From: a virus
DNA: 64,000 nucleotides
IMG/VR virus record: IMGVR_UViG_3300042549_005931
Location: 124,001 to 188,000 of that record
Strand: one strand, 5' to 3'
The translations under genes and the position numbers were made by a program. The notes below the pieces were generated by a model that was given only the letters and a program-made list of their open reading frames with translations, was not told the DNA's origin and did no database searches. This document shows positions 8,001 through 18,022 of the stretch, piece after piece. The stretch's first letter is position 1. Each line of letters opens with the position of its first letter.

Positions 8001-10850
8001 TATTGCTGTGGTTATGTTTTCATTCAAAAATCCATCTAATATATCAATTGGTGCACCTAAACCATCTTCTTGTGTTAAATAAGTTTTATATCTATGATAT
8101 AACGAACCCCATTTTAAAATCAAATGATATGGGATATGATGTGACGCACCAATTTCTTTTAAGGTTGTAGCAATTAGTGGACGACCTGAACCACCGGCCC
8201 ACTTATCAGATAAATCTCTAAATGGTAATGAATTTAATAACAAGTATGCAGAACCGGCATACTTTCCGTATGGACTTGTTTTTTTATAATCTTCAAAAAG
8301 TTGTTTATGAAAGTATGGTGTGTTTAAAATGTTTTCACTTGTATTATTTACCTTTAACTTTTGTGAAAATATGTTTTCACGCCAAGAACCATCAAGATTA
8401 TCTTTAATCCAAAATGTTGAACCTTTTGGATATGAAACAACAAGACCTTCGGTTGTATTAACACTTAATATACCATCAAACTTAAAATTATCTTTTAGTA
8501 ATTGTGGTTGATTAAGATATAAAAGATATTCATCGGAATTAAATGGATAGATACCCATTCTATATTCTTCAATTTTATAATTTAAAATATTGTCCGCTAA
8601 TTTTGTGTATTTATTATCGGTATCAACATTTTTAGTTGCTCCACTATATTGTTCTATTTTAAATGGACTATTTAAAAATTCGTTAATATATGGTGTAGTT
8701 GGTAGACTGTCTTGATAATACGGATATCTTTCAAAAGGTGATGTTGTTTTAAGTTTTTCTCTTAATTTATCTGTTGTGTTTACACCTTTTAATATACTAA
8801 TAACATCAAAATCTTCCTCAAGTACTTTTTGTAAAATTTCAAATTCAATATTAGCCAACTCTTTAATTGATTCGTTGTTAAATGAATCAACCAATGTTGC
8901 ATATTTTGAACGTTCCCATATTTCGTAAACAAGTGACGTGATATCTTTTGAAATATATGGTTGATAATTCATCCATTGGAATAGTGTAGAAATTTTTGGT
9001 ATATCTACATTTTTTTCATCATTAGCAAACACATAACTTATATTTCCAACACCACCCTCTTTTTCAGTGTTTGTGTCTAACTTTTTACTTGCAACTGCAT
9101 AATAATTTTCAAGAAAATCAATTTCGGGCCATAATCTTGGATTATTTGATTCTAATTTTTTTTCTAAATCTGGGTCACGAGGATATGCTAATATTTTTTG
9201 TTGTGATGTTGAAACTTTTTTAATTTCAGGCCACGGATAAATTGGTTTACCTTTTGTTTCATCACTTAAATTACCAATCTTTTTTGCTCTCTCCTCACCA
9301 ACCTCAAATGATTTTCTATGTGTATCTTTAAATAAACGAATATAAACATCGGCGTTAGCCATGATTACCGCAAAGATGTTCTGTATTGTAGGTTCAAAAC
9401 CAATACCCTTATCTTTATCTCGGATAATCTTATTCATTTCTTCTTCAATATTTTGAATAACCTTATTACGTTGTTTAACAAATGTATTACTTATCTCATA
9501 AATGTCTTTTAATATTTCATTTTTTGCTATACCATATATACCATTACTATCATCTTGATATGATTTATAATCTTTTATTTTAGTCGCCAAACTAATTTCT
9601 AACGCATTTTTGTCAAAATTTGCCCTTTGGTCCGCTTTTATTGTATCAAGAAGAACTTTTGAATTAGCCAATCTTCCAATATTTTGTCTAATAATATAAT
9701 CTAATGTACCACTACTGTTTTGGTCTGAATTATATACATTTTTTAAACTATTATTCTCTGATGTTGCTAATTTAAAATAATCAACACCATTTTTCACAAA
9801 GAAGTCATTTGATAATCGTACAGAAGACCATGACTTAATTTGTTCCTCAAATGTTGTGATACTTGTTTCAAATTCTTTAATACCTGAAAGAATTCTAAAA
9901 TCTACTTTTTGGTCAAATATTTCCCTTTCTAATATTTTATCTAATGAAGACGCAATAGTGATTATCTCTCTAAGAGTTCTTGGTCTTACATTAAAATCTT
10001 TCGGTAAAAAACCTTTTTGTATATATTCATCATATACCGCCTTCAATAAAACAAATCCTTTTGATGTTTTACTAATACTTTTTTCTACTCTATTTGTTTT
10101 TGGATTAAACTTACCTTTCTTATCTGTTTCTGATAAAAACATATAAGGAGCGTTTAAAATACCCTCTAAAGGTATGTCACTTAAAAAAGCGTATGTTGAG
10201 CCAACAAATGATGTTGCAATTTCAAAATTACCATTTTCGGTAAATTTTGATGTAAACTTAGTCATGTGTAACCTATAACGAATTGCCTTACCATAATAAC
10301 CTTTAACGGTTAAATAAAATATTGGCCATGGTAAATGAAAAAATGCTTTATATGGGGAATTTTCAGGTGATTCAAATAATGTCTTACCTCTAACATCAAC
10401 AAAGTTGATATTGATTTGTGGAATAAATCCACCACCCTTTATATTAATAACGATACTTTCAATACCAAAAGATTGTGCGGTGTCATCGCTTTGATAAAAT
10501 TCACCCGTTCCGACCATGTTACCATTTTTATCTTTAACCATCTTTTCACGGTTATCAAAAAATGAATCAGTCCAAGTAGAATCGTAATCCGAACCACCAT
10601 TCTTTTTCATGAAATTAAGTGTTCCTTGAGCAACTGATGTTAATGAACTTTTTTCGTCATTTGAAATTAATGTAGTTCTTGGAATTAAATCTGCCTCCAA
10701 GTTTACATACGTTACTAAATTTTCTTGTTTAACGCCCCTTGGTTGAATTTGTCCATCAACAACAGTACTATTTGGGTCAACATAAATTAAATTATTTTGG
10801 TCAACCTTTATTAAAATGTCCTCATGTTCATTAGTGTTACTGTTCTCCAT
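5082..10850 (-). CDS. Giant baseplate hub-region protein
   Basis: A 1922-aa protein, one of the largest in the window. Around residues 120-235 a beta-rich domain includes INIKGGGFIPQININFVDV and KAFFHLPWPIFYLTVKGYYG. Around residues 1600-1700 there is a segment with CLGNVMIQPTMYFYLKNVPM and FRGTYWITEVTHNINKS, which has the character of the gp27/VgrG/gpD hub fold (a GN..I.P strand followed by a G.Y.I..V.H strand). The C-terminus ends GDGDVVYFQME. It overlaps the LysM-like gene by 14 bases and lies downstream of the tape measure, as expected for baseplate hub genes. T4 has no single protein this long here, so several baseplate functions may be fused. Confidence 0.75.
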   Translation of the reverse strand: MENSNTNEHEDILIKVDQNNLIYVDPNSTVVDGQIQPRGVKQENLVTYVNLEADLIPRTTLISNDEKSSLTSVAQGTLNFMKKNGGSDYDSTWTDSFFDNREKMVKDKNGNMVGTGEFYQSDDTAQSFGIESIVINIKGGGFIPQININFVDVRGKTLFESPENSPYKAFFHLPWPIFYLTVKGYYGKAIRYRLHMTKFTSKFTENGNFEIATSFVGSTYAFLSDIPLEGILNAPYMFLSETDKKGKFNPKTNRVEKSISKTSKGFVLLKAVYDEYIQKGFLPKDFNVRPRTLREIITIASSLDKILEREIFDQKVDFRILSGIKEFETSITTFEEQIKSWSSVRLSNDFFVKNGVDYFKLATSENNSLKNVYNSDQNSSGTLDYIIRQNIGRLANSKVLLDTIKADQRANFDKNALEISLATKIKDYKSYQDDSNGIYGIAKNEILKDIYEISNTFVKQRNKVIQNIEEEMNKIIRDKDKGIGFEPTIQNIFAVIMANADVYIRLFKDTHRKSFEVGEERAKKIGNLSDETKGKPIYPWPEIKKVSTSQQKILAYPRDPDLEKKLESNNPRLWPEIDFLENYYAVASKKLDTNTEKEGGVGNISYVFANDEKNVDIPKISTLFQWMNYQPYISKDITSLVYEIWERSKYATLVDSFNNESIKELANIEFEILQKVLEEDFDVISILKGVNTTDKLREKLKTTSPFERYPYYQDSLPTTPYINEFLNSPFKIEQYSGATKNVDTDNKYTKLADNILNYKIEEYRMGIYPFNSDEYLLYLNQPQLLKDNFKFDGILSVNTTEGLVVSYPKGSTFWIKDNLDGSWRENIFSQKLKVNNTSENILNTPYFHKQLFEDYKKTSPYGKYAGSAYLLLNSLPFRDLSDKWAGGSGRPLIATTLKEIGASHHIPYHLILKWGSLYHRYKTYLTQEDGLGAPIDILDGFLNENITTAINGLSYYDKNGADNTYPTYDYNNLSTKYINYNGTFDCGFHPYYQSVYNKIINGYDTFNDTLTGFTSGTTLGGLYYRSKVVNNNRYWTAFVNNKDLKLTDEFTTLLPSDGFNSATNLKNNSVASARQSNFRIIWEDTQLNDDYDSLPFPNFQEYNLSYNPTNRNLDNQYLITNINREIYDLIATFNPNILDEFEKLFLDFASDKSGEQIPLKVYSNIKHDNFISLLKEMTTIPVVISDTANYDTYIKLLKTKQVEKLKTITQEIINDNNLLKITIGNPKEIDLYAWSGLSALNNNTTFKVNPYNESQYTTENQKLLKLYVGGNPDLNDDYYKEFFITNDVELNEENILTFRTLIHIFAGYAKMGNTLTKSEFQKYIRDNVFTSTTDINGASVRHELFLATLTAKLGTLKPKTFTQTLTYDRGYNETTLKLELYNFFKSFNDKWVAGNSLGQRLLIEEFMFLDKANKYIGNQAYLSLDKLLTLENVNNSKQNLYGVISMLIQDTGFDMRAMPAYVNFYGNNYQSKGKVNASKKTANNLFGTFLDVDYEESSPKMVVQYSGPTSKHLEMRDISDKNLFRDDSFDIGDANNNPLIVTIPGIFSNSDMTKSNKVVAFEVSVGDQNQNIFKSVSLDQSSVKNTTESFAVLENLGRSENGAGAQQIDTSLFDIYRSVSYTCDVTCLGNVMIQPTMYFYLKNVPMFRGTYWITEVTHNINKSNIISTSFKGTRIPYASLPNPKDSFMASYRVLFDKITERAQARQNEADNMIKGPKANETTINTPQGNLTIDKGDSKNIINGEQLVNEAGVNQYGVRFNGYNGEKYIQKVTLNGVEYFRAIAVKMNDDKYKIESEDKMNIYSYTKNIVVTGDTGNAIVWREVKKVVPNAYYYSLRFDLPNIQYTPAGNHILSSNITFFNPKNLEKKVNIPAIGNQNVITPAQVSGPINIGPNITGYGVAISNQLAKKLDVGDGDVVYFQME

Positions 10851-11163
10851 AGTATAATTTATACAACTCTATTCCTCTTTTATAATCTTGTAGAGAGGTT
10901 GTTAATGGAAATGGAATTCTAATATACGCATTGTCCGGTATTTCAAATTCAAGACTACTGACAGTAGGATTTGCTTGTAATATTAACCAACCATACAAAG
11001 GTGAACCATAAAATTCTTCTGAAATCTTATCTAATCTATCTTTTCCATTTTTATATTGGTGATATTTGTCCGTACCCTTTATTGGTAATTCAATACCCGG
11101 TACAATTTTAAATTCACCATCAACTAAAAAATCCACATACCTATTGTAATATTGTCTACTCAT
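10837..11163 (-). CDS. 53: LysM-like baseplate protein (gp53 / gpX type)
   Basis: A 108-aa protein with a LysM-like core: YKNGKDRLDKISEEFYGSPL followed by YGWLILQANP (about residues 38-67), then a C-terminal segment with IPDNAYIRIP. The pattern DRLD.I...FYG....W.I..ANP is seen in T4 gp53 and in P2 gpX-like tail proteins that staple wedge or tube parts around the hub. It is shorter than T4 gp53 (196 aa). It overlaps the 1605-aa gene by 4 bases (ATGA) and the 1922-aa gene by 14, so translation is coupled. The fold assignment is good; the exact T4 counterpart is inferred. Confidence 0.75.
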   Translation of the reverse strand: MSRQYYNRYVDFLVDGEFKIVPGIELPIKGTDKYHQYKNGKDRLDKISEEFYGSPLYGWLILQANPTVSSLEFEIPDNAYIRIPFPLTTSLQDYKRGIELYKLYYGEQ

Positions 11164-14100
11164 TTCTTATAATAGTTTAAGGTGGTACCTAATTTATTTT
11201 GTGCACTCATTATTTTAGTTAAAACCTCAGTATCATATCCCACTTCATTTGTTGGTGTACCGTATGAATATTCAACTTTTTTGTTTACATCATATGTTGG
11301 TACTTTACTATATTTAAATTTCACAGGACTCGGTGTTTCAATAAATTTTTTAAGTTTATCGTCAATTTTACTTATTATTTTATCTGTAAAATTTTTAGAG
11401 TCATTTTTATACAAATCAACAATATTTTTCTTCTCTCCTTGTAAGAATACAGATAATATTTCTTTTAATGTAGCCGTATCTATAGATGATGGATTAAATC
11501 CACTTGATAAGGTATCAACCTTACCACTTAATTTTGTATGATTATCTTTTATGAAATTAATTATTGGACTATATTCTTTATAAAAATTAGTACTACTAAA
11601 TTCACTTACGTTTAAATATAACTCCGTAAATAATTCACCCTCAATTTTACCATCAGACCCATATTGTGTTATAAAGTTCAAACTATCTAATGTTGACGTA
11701 ACGGATTGTCTATATTTTTCCAAATTTTTAATGGATTCCTTATTCATCATACCATCAATGTAACCTTCAACAAACTTAATCATATAAGGTTGTAATATTT
11801 TTTCAGAAGTTGAGCGTAATGATGATGGTATAACACCACTTAAATTTAAAATATCCGTTAAATCATTAGTGTTTATTGCGGTTACCATACCGGTTTTTAA
11901 TCCTCTTGTTTGATTTGATAAATCATCGGATACTTTATATTCACCAAGTAATTCTATCGTTTCATCCGCACCATCTGTTTTTACCGTAAACGTATTTATT
12001 TTTCTATATGTGTTTGAGAAAAATAAACTTACCGGTTTTTCACCGTATAATTTTAATAACTCATTATACGTTTTGTCATATAAATCAAAATATGCCTTGG
12101 TTCCTTCAAACGCCGGGTATATTAAAGATGGATTATAAGATAATTTTTCCCCTTGATTACCAATATATTTACCTTGAATATTTGTAATAGCACCGGCAGA
12201 ATCCGCCTCACTTTTAGGTTTAGTATTTGAAGGTAGATTAAGTCCATCTAAAAATTCTTTTGTGTATTCATCTACCGATTTACCATTAATTTTTGAAGTT
12301 ATGGTTGCTCTTTCATCATACATCTCAGTATTTGCATAGAAGTTTGAACTTAAAGCATTTTGTAATCTATCGACAGGTGCCTCTAAACCTTGTCCACCAA
12401 TAAACGCAATTTGTAATGACACATTTGCAATCATTGGTTGTACTCCAATACCTTCAGGATTTAAATCCCATACGTTATCGTCAAATGTTATATTAACATC
12501 CCTAATAATAATTTTTGAGTGATAAAAATCTCCAACTCTCATAACACAGATTGGTGGTGGACCAAATGATGTATTTCTTGCACCAATATCAAGACTATCT
12601 GAAATACCTTTAACAGGTATAGTATCACCCGGTCTTACACATTGTAATAAGAACGTTAGTCTACTATTCAATCCTTCAGGTGTCATTGAGTGAAATGCCG
12701 GATGGAAATACTTAATCTTCTCACTTAACGACTTAAACGCTAATGGTGAGTCATCTTCTAACTTCTTAAAGTAATAACACTCAGATAACATCTTCATGAT
12801 GATTCTTTGCATCACATTAATGGTTGGTTTTTTAGGTGCCGTACCTGGAATTGTATCATCATATTCCTCCATTAATGTTGTAACCGTTGTAATCGGGTCG
12901 GATACAGTTTCCTTTTGTTTTTGTGGTAATGGGGTATATTCAAGTTTAGCCGTTGCCTGTCTACAGAAAAATGCAATAGGTGCAGTAACTTTTAAACCTT
13001 TTTTAGTTGTAATCTTTTGTTTACAATTTATATTACCTTGTTCACCGGTTGGATTAGAAATATCACTATTTTCACCGTTTGTTGTGAATTTAATATTTAA
13101 TTTACCATCTTTTGCAAATCCTAAATCTTTGAAACTAAACTCTATTGGTAACGAAAATGAACCCGCTAAACCAACCAATTTCTTTACACCATCCGGTGTT
13201 ATCCATTTTTTGTTTAGAATTTCATCACTTGAGGTTCCCATTAAAACGTTTAGAAAATGTTTTAAAATACTGTTACCTCTTCTTACACCTAATAATAGGT
13301 TATAATTGTCGTCAGCAACTTCCGATGTTGCGGTTGTTATTGTTAAAGTAGCGGCATTTACTTCCCCACTTTCAATTTTAGTTTTTAAATCACTAATTTT
13401 AGTATTTAACTCACCAAATGTGGTATCCATAGTTGTGAATCCACCTGTTACAGATGTGGTTTGTCCACTAATTATTTCGTTTTTCTTAGTTGTTAAAGCA
13501 CCACCGGTTAAACCTTTTAATGGATATGGTGATTTAAAAATAACACCTCTATCATGTTCACCAGTTTTACCACTTAATGGACCAATAAGTAATTCATTTA
13601 AATCCTCAACCAATAATTTTATATACGAATCTTTTTTATTTTTATAATCGGTATATGTGTCGGCATATGTTTGACTAGCAACCGTATCACTTGACCCAAC
13701 TTTAGGGAAATCGTTTCGGAAATATAATTTTGCATTATAATTTACCGGTTCTCCACCTTTTGGTGGTGGTAATTGTGTTATAGGTACACCGGGGGTTGTT
13801 ATGGTTGTTGTAATTGGTCTCCATTTTTTAATGGTTACAGGGTCAGGATTATCACCTGAATTAAGATATGTCTGAATTAATATAGCATCCTCAATATCAA
13901 TAGTGATATAAGTTTTTAATAACTCATATAAATCTAAATCTTTACAACCAGCAAAGAAAGCATTGATATAATTGTCGGCTTCAGCTTCACTCATATCCTT
14001 GAATAAGTCTTGTGACATTAAATTCATAATACTTGGGTGGTCAACAATTACTTTAAATGAAACTTGACCACTTCTTGATGTGTTTTGATATGTGTAAATT

Positions 14101-15977
14101 GGTTCTGGTCTACCAATAAAACTATTCTCATCCCATCTTGCATTATTTTGTTCAGACACCTTTAAATCATATGGCGGAAACCACATTACACGACCACCGT
14201 TTGGTCCTCTTTCACATGCCGGTAAATCCGAAACTCTAAAACCATCGGTATTGGAACTCTTCCAAGCTAAGTTTTCAAGTGAAAACATATATTTTTTAGC
14301 GTAAAAATCACCTGAACCTTGTGTTTTTTCAACTATATTTGTTGAACCATCAAATGAACGTTTACCATTTGACATCGGCGCAATGTTTAAATTCCAAACT
14401 CTACTATCACCACCTAATACACTTGAATCAAACTTTCTAATATTTGAAGTTTTTTTCATTGTATCTGAATAATTCATATAACCTCTATCCTTTGTCCACA
14501 CTCTACAATACTCCACACCAGCTTCATCACTTGAATATTTATCAGTATATTTTATTGCAGAACCTCTTGATATTCTTGTGTCACCATCAACAAATACTCT
14601 ACTTGTTTGGTCAATAACATTTGCAACATGTGAACGAGACGCTCCACCATCTGATGGCATTGAATCTAATATTCTTTGAGTTTCTCCTAAAATTGAATCG
14701 TCTCTAAAACCATACTTGGTTGATAATGTCTCTTCAAATATTGATTGTTCCTGATTTGTATATTCGGCATTATTTGAACCTAACTTATTTTTTGAATTTT
14801 TACTATACCATGTTAAATTACCACCAATACTTCCACCTTCTGTAATATTTTTAGATTTGTGAAAAATTTCAGCCGAAACTTTATCAAACATTAATGAAAG
14901 ATAATAACTACTTCTAACGGGTCTATCGTTAAAATCACTCATCGCAAATTTTACATTATCACCCCTATCATCACCAATATACGCACTACCCTTAGGTGCT
15001 TCAAGACCTAAAACATTTTTTACACCTTGAGCCACATCATCAATAAAATTAAAAACTTTTGATGTATTTTGTGAACGAGCGGTTGTTGTATAGTCCGGTG
15101 CGTATTTTGAAAAAGCTAAACTATTGAATAATGACTGTTTTGGACCTTGACCCATATACTCAATAAGAAGGTCAGAAGGTTTTCTTGAATCTAATGGTCT
15201 TCTTTGAATACCAATTAATGAACCAATTGCCCCTGTAGCATCTTGTAAAAATTTACCGACTTCTGTTGTCGCCACAGGTCTTGTGTTGGATGGTCCGTTA
15301 AATGGGTTGGTTAAATAATCTCCAGGAATTTCTGTAAATGGAAGTGTTACACCGGCAACACTCTGTAAAAAATCAACAGCTTTACCGGGTAATGTTTTTG
15401 CTACAGTGATACTATTATTAAATTCAACTAATGGTTCTCTACCTGTAAGTAAATTAAGTGCGGTCGACGTATTACCATTTAACGCATCTATTAATCTTAC
15501 CTTACCATTGATTGTTTTTTCAATATTACGAGTTAATCTCGAATAAATTGGTCCTTCAGGACTATTTTTAATATAAGAAGACGCAAATTGAAATAATTTT
15601 GATTCGGAATCATATGCACTCGCATTTAAGATACCATATAAATTATATTTTGGTGGTTCAACATCAAAATATGGATATAATCTTAAAGGTAAACCAGTTT
15701 GGTCTAAAATATTTGTGTTTAATACTCTATCTAATCCTTCATAACCGTCTATTGGTCTGTAAAGATTAATATTGGAAGTTCTATTTAAAGTGTCTTCACG
15801 GTTCATTGTGTCATTTACAACAACATCACCGGAATTTGTATTTGGTAAGCTACTTAAATTATTATATGCATAGGTTGAATTAGTAAAAGTCTGAGGACCA
15901 TTTGGTTGATTCAGTGTTTTCCCAATGATAAAATCTCTAAATTTTTTGGTTGAGTCGAAATCTAAGTAACTTGGCAT
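11160..15977 (-). CDS. Giant baseplate/tube-initiator protein
   Basis: A 1605-aa virion protein encoded directly after the tape measure, where T4 has genes 48 and 54 (baseplate proteins that start the tail tube). Residues about 560-660 contain GGRVMWFPPYDLKVSEQNN and SGQVSFKVIVDHPS. Residues about 1055-1200 contain a stretch with FHPAFHSMTPEGLNSRLTFL, CVRPGDTIPVKG, GDFYHSKIIIRDVNITFDD and NVSLQIAFIGG, which looks like a tail-tube-type beta barrel. The rest is low in recognisable motifs. The reading is a tube-initiator domain fused into a large baseplate protein; this is inference from strand pattern and gene order. No cysteine-rich or enzymatic motif is apparent. Confidence 0.7.
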   Translation of the reverse strand: MPSYLDFDSTKKFRDFIIGKTLNQPNGPQTFTNSTYAYNNLSSLPNTNSGDVVVNDTMNREDTLNRTSNINLYRPIDGYEGLDRVLNTNILDQTGLPLRLYPYFDVEPPKYNLYGILNASAYDSESKLFQFASSYIKNSPEGPIYSRLTRNIEKTINGKVRLIDALNGNTSTALNLLTGREPLVEFNNSITVAKTLPGKAVDFLQSVAGVTLPFTEIPGDYLTNPFNGPSNTRPVATTEVGKFLQDATGAIGSLIGIQRRPLDSRKPSDLLIEYMGQGPKQSLFNSLAFSKYAPDYTTTARSQNTSKVFNFIDDVAQGVKNVLGLEAPKGSAYIGDDRGDNVKFAMSDFNDRPVRSSYYLSLMFDKVSAEIFHKSKNITEGGSIGGNLTWYSKNSKNKLGSNNAEYTNQEQSIFEETLSTKYGFRDDSILGETQRILDSMPSDGGASRSHVANVIDQTSRVFVDGDTRISRGSAIKYTDKYSSDEAGVEYCRVWTKDRGYMNYSDTMKKTSNIRKFDSSVLGGDSRVWNLNIAPMSNGKRSFDGSTNIVEKTQGSGDFYAKKYMFSLENLAWKSSNTDGFRVSDLPACERGPNGGRVMWFPPYDLKVSEQNNARWDENSFIGRPEPIYTYQNTSRSGQVSFKVIVDHPSIMNLMSQDLFKDMSEAEADNYINAFFAGCKDLDLYELLKTYITIDIEDAILIQTYLNSGDNPDPVTIKKWRPITTTITTPGVPITQLPPPKGGEPVNYNAKLYFRNDFPKVGSSDTVASQTYADTYTDYKNKKDSYIKLLVEDLNELLIGPLSGKTGEHDRGVIFKSPYPLKGLTGGALTTKKNEIISGQTTSVTGGFTTMDTTFGELNTKISDLKTKIESGEVNAATLTITTATSEVADDNYNLLLGVRRGNSILKHFLNVLMGTSSDEILNKKWITPDGVKKLVGLAGSFSLPIEFSFKDLGFAKDGKLNIKFTTNGENSDISNPTGEQGNINCKQKITTKKGLKVTAPIAFFCRQATAKLEYTPLPQKQKETVSDPITTVTTLMEEYDDTIPGTAPKKPTINVMQRIIMKMLSECYYFKKLEDDSPLAFKSLSEKIKYFHPAFHSMTPEGLNSRLTFLLQCVRPGDTIPVKGISDSLDIGARNTSFGPPPICVMRVGDFYHSKIIIRDVNITFDDNVWDLNPEGIGVQPMIANVSLQIAFIGGQGLEAPVDRLQNALSSNFYANTEMYDERATITSKINGKSVDEYTKEFLDGLNLPSNTKPKSEADSAGAITNIQGKYIGNQGEKLSYNPSLIYPAFEGTKAYFDLYDKTYNELLKLYGEKPVSLFFSNTYRKINTFTVKTDGADETIELLGEYKVSDDLSNQTRGLKTGMVTAINTNDLTDILNLSGVIPSSLRSTSEKILQPYMIKFVEGYIDGMMNKESIKNLEKYRQSVTSTLDSLNFITQYGSDGKIEGELFTELYLNVSEFSSTNFYKEYSPIINFIKDNHTKLSGKVDTLSSGFNPSSIDTATLKEILSVFLQGEKKNIVDLYKNDSKNFTDKIISKIDDKLKKFIETPSPVKFKYSKVPTYDVNKKVEYSYGTPTNEVGYDTEVLTKIMSAQNKLGTTLNYYKK

Positions 15978-16067
15978 TTATTTATATTTTATAATAAATA
16001 GATGAATATTATTTTCCTTTTCTTTTGTTCGGAGTTAAATTAACAAATCCTTTGGTATTTTTATGTG

Positions 16068-18002
16068 TTAAGCGTATTCTCTTGGGTTTACAGTCCTTGC
16101 AGCAAAACCGACTGCCGCATTTTTTCTTGCAGCTTCCGCAAATATGTCACCACCAGGATTTGATATAATATTGTGAGTATATTCAACTTTCTGTGGTGAT
16201 TGTTGTTGTACCGAAGCTATTGGATTTGGTGTCATTGTTTTTGTTAAATTATCTCTAATTATTTTTGCCTTCTCCATCCAACTTTCATAACTTGTTACGT
16301 CTAAATCTTTAATCGCATTAACAACATTTTTACCAGATTCTTGTGCCTTTTTAGGATTAGAGTCTAACTGTGTCTTTGATATTGTGTTCAGTAACTCTTT
16401 CATCTCTTTACCAAGTGCTGCCTCACCCATACCTTTTGCAAAATTTGCCGCCTGCACTTTAGCCCAAGTTGCCATAACCTCAATACCTTTTACCATTTGT
16501 TGAGTTTCTGTAAGTTGTTTCATCGCCATATCTTTAGGGCTCATATCTTCAAATGCCTTTTTGTTTGCCAATAACACATTCTTTTGTTCTTCGGTTAATT
16601 TAGATAATGTGATTTCACTTTGTTTACCTAATTTATCTTGTAAACTTTCAGGTACCACAATCTTCATTTCACCATCCTGCATTCTACTTAAGTTGGTAAT
16701 GAATTCTCTATCCTTATCGGTCATTGTTAATCCTCGAGACATTAGAGCTGTTGATGCTGCAACCCTTTCTTGTGCGGCAACTGCAGTTTTACCCAATTCT
16801 TCCATCGTCATACCTAACGCACTAGCCATTTCTCTTCCTCTTCTTAAGTTTATTCCTGTAATCTCAAATCTTCCTTGTGCTTGGTTATATGTTGCCAATC
16901 CTTTTGCCGCCCCAATTATCGAGTCTTGTAATCCCTCCATATTATTGGTAGATTCGTACATCATTTTTATTGGGTCACCCAAAGAACCTACAGCACCACC
17001 TAACACTTGTAATTTAGCCGCCATATCAATTGCACCATCAGGATTCATAACATCTTCAGCAACCTTAGCGACCTTATCCATACTTAATTTAAACTCAATG
17101 GATTTTTGAACCATTCTCTCTAAACCCTCAACACCGTTTTTAAAACCATATTCATTTAATTTACCGACACTATTTTTTATTTCAGTTGCAACCTTTGATG
17201 CATTTAATCCTAATGAAACTGACCTTGTTGCTGATTTACCAATAGCTTCTGTGGCTTCTTTAGCCCCAATACCAACTTTTTCATATTCACCAAGACTACC
17301 GGCCAATTCGGATAATGTCATGTTTAACGATGCTGCAACAGGTAATGCTTGTTCAATTGTTTGACTATTAATTAATGCAAATTTTCCTGATTGGTCAACT
17401 AAGGTTGTGTAGAACGAACCAATATCAGCTAATTCAAATCCATATCTTTTAGCCTCACCCTGAGCCGCAATCATTGACAGTTGGAGTCCGTCTGATAATT
17501 CACCACTAATACCTGTTTTTGTATTAATTTCCGACAATAAAACAGATTGTTCTTTTAATTGACCTAAAACCGCCTCACCTCCTTGTTTCGCTAACGACAT
17601 CGCTCCACCAAGAAAACCTTGCGTTTTTATTGTTTCTGCAATTTGTAAAAGAGTTTCATCACCTTGACCCTTACCTATTTGGGTCTCTAACGCCAATTTT
17701 GCTCCACCGGCAACAACTTTCACCGCACCATCAACAAGACCAAAAGCCGACTTTATACCACCGGTTAACGTGTTAATTGCATTTCCAACAAATCCTTTAT
17801 CACCAGTGGGTAATTCGGGTGTTTTGGTGAGACCACCACCAGTAAAACTTGTACTACTACCACTACTATTACCAATATTATTTTGCATTTTTTTAAATTG
17901 GTCATAAAGTTTACCCGCATTCGGGTCATTAGCGTTTTTGGAAATAAAATCACTTCTACTTGATGATTGATTAAATATGTCTAATGGAGTTAAGTTTGCC
18001 AT
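16068..18002 (-). CDS. 29: Tail tape measure protein
   Basis: A 644-aa protein, close to T4 gp29 (590 aa). It is largely helical with a Gly/Ser-rich segment at residues 45-60 and hydrophobic helices around 75-115 (LTGGIKSAFGLVDGAVKVV). The middle region, with SLNMTLSELAGSLGEYEKVG and SVSLGLNASKVATEIKN, resembles tape-measure repeats. It would set tail length inside the tube and be ejected with the DNA. It follows the gp26-like gene and its frameshifted extension, exactly where tape measures follow tail assembly chaperones. A TATTTATA octamer lies 3 bases before the ATG. Confidence 0.85.
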   Translation of the reverse strand: MANLTPLDIFNQSSSRSDFISKNANDPNAGKLYDQFKKMQNNIGNSSGSSTSFTGGGLTKTPELPTGDKGFVGNAINTLTGGIKSAFGLVDGAVKVVAGGAKLALETQIGKGQGDETLLQIAETIKTQGFLGGAMSLAKQGGEAVLGQLKEQSVLLSEINTKTGISGELSDGLQLSMIAAQGEAKRYGFELADIGSFYTTLVDQSGKFALINSQTIEQALPVAASLNMTLSELAGSLGEYEKVGIGAKEATEAIGKSATRSVSLGLNASKVATEIKNSVGKLNEYGFKNGVEGLERMVQKSIEFKLSMDKVAKVAEDVMNPDGAIDMAAKLQVLGGAVGSLGDPIKMMYESTNNMEGLQDSIIGAAKGLATYNQAQGRFEITGINLRRGREMASALGMTMEELGKTAVAAQERVAASTALMSRGLTMTDKDREFITNLSRMQDGEMKIVVPESLQDKLGKQSEITLSKLTEEQKNVLLANKKAFEDMSPKDMAMKQLTETQQMVKGIEVMATWAKVQAANFAKGMGEAALGKEMKELLNTISKTQLDSNPKKAQESGKNVVNAIKDLDVTSYESWMEKAKIIRDNLTKTMTPNPIASVQQQSPQKVEYTHNIISNPGGDIFAEAARKNAAVGFAARTVNPREYA

Positions 18003-18005
18003 ACA

Positions 18006-18013
18006 TATAAATA
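18006..18013 (-). promoter_or_regulatory. TATTTATA late-promoter candidate (tape measure)
   Basis: Minus-strand CTATTTATA with only TGT between it and the ATG. A transcript starting the usual few bases downstream would be nearly leaderless. Confidence 0.5.
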
Positions 18014-18022
18014 GAAGAGTTA

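Noticed and set aside
16012-16119. Cys-rich sequence near the tape measure end as a zinc-finger gene
   Set aside because: There is no start codon, and the Cys codons come from Ala-rich codons read one base off; kept only as a low-interest frameshift note.
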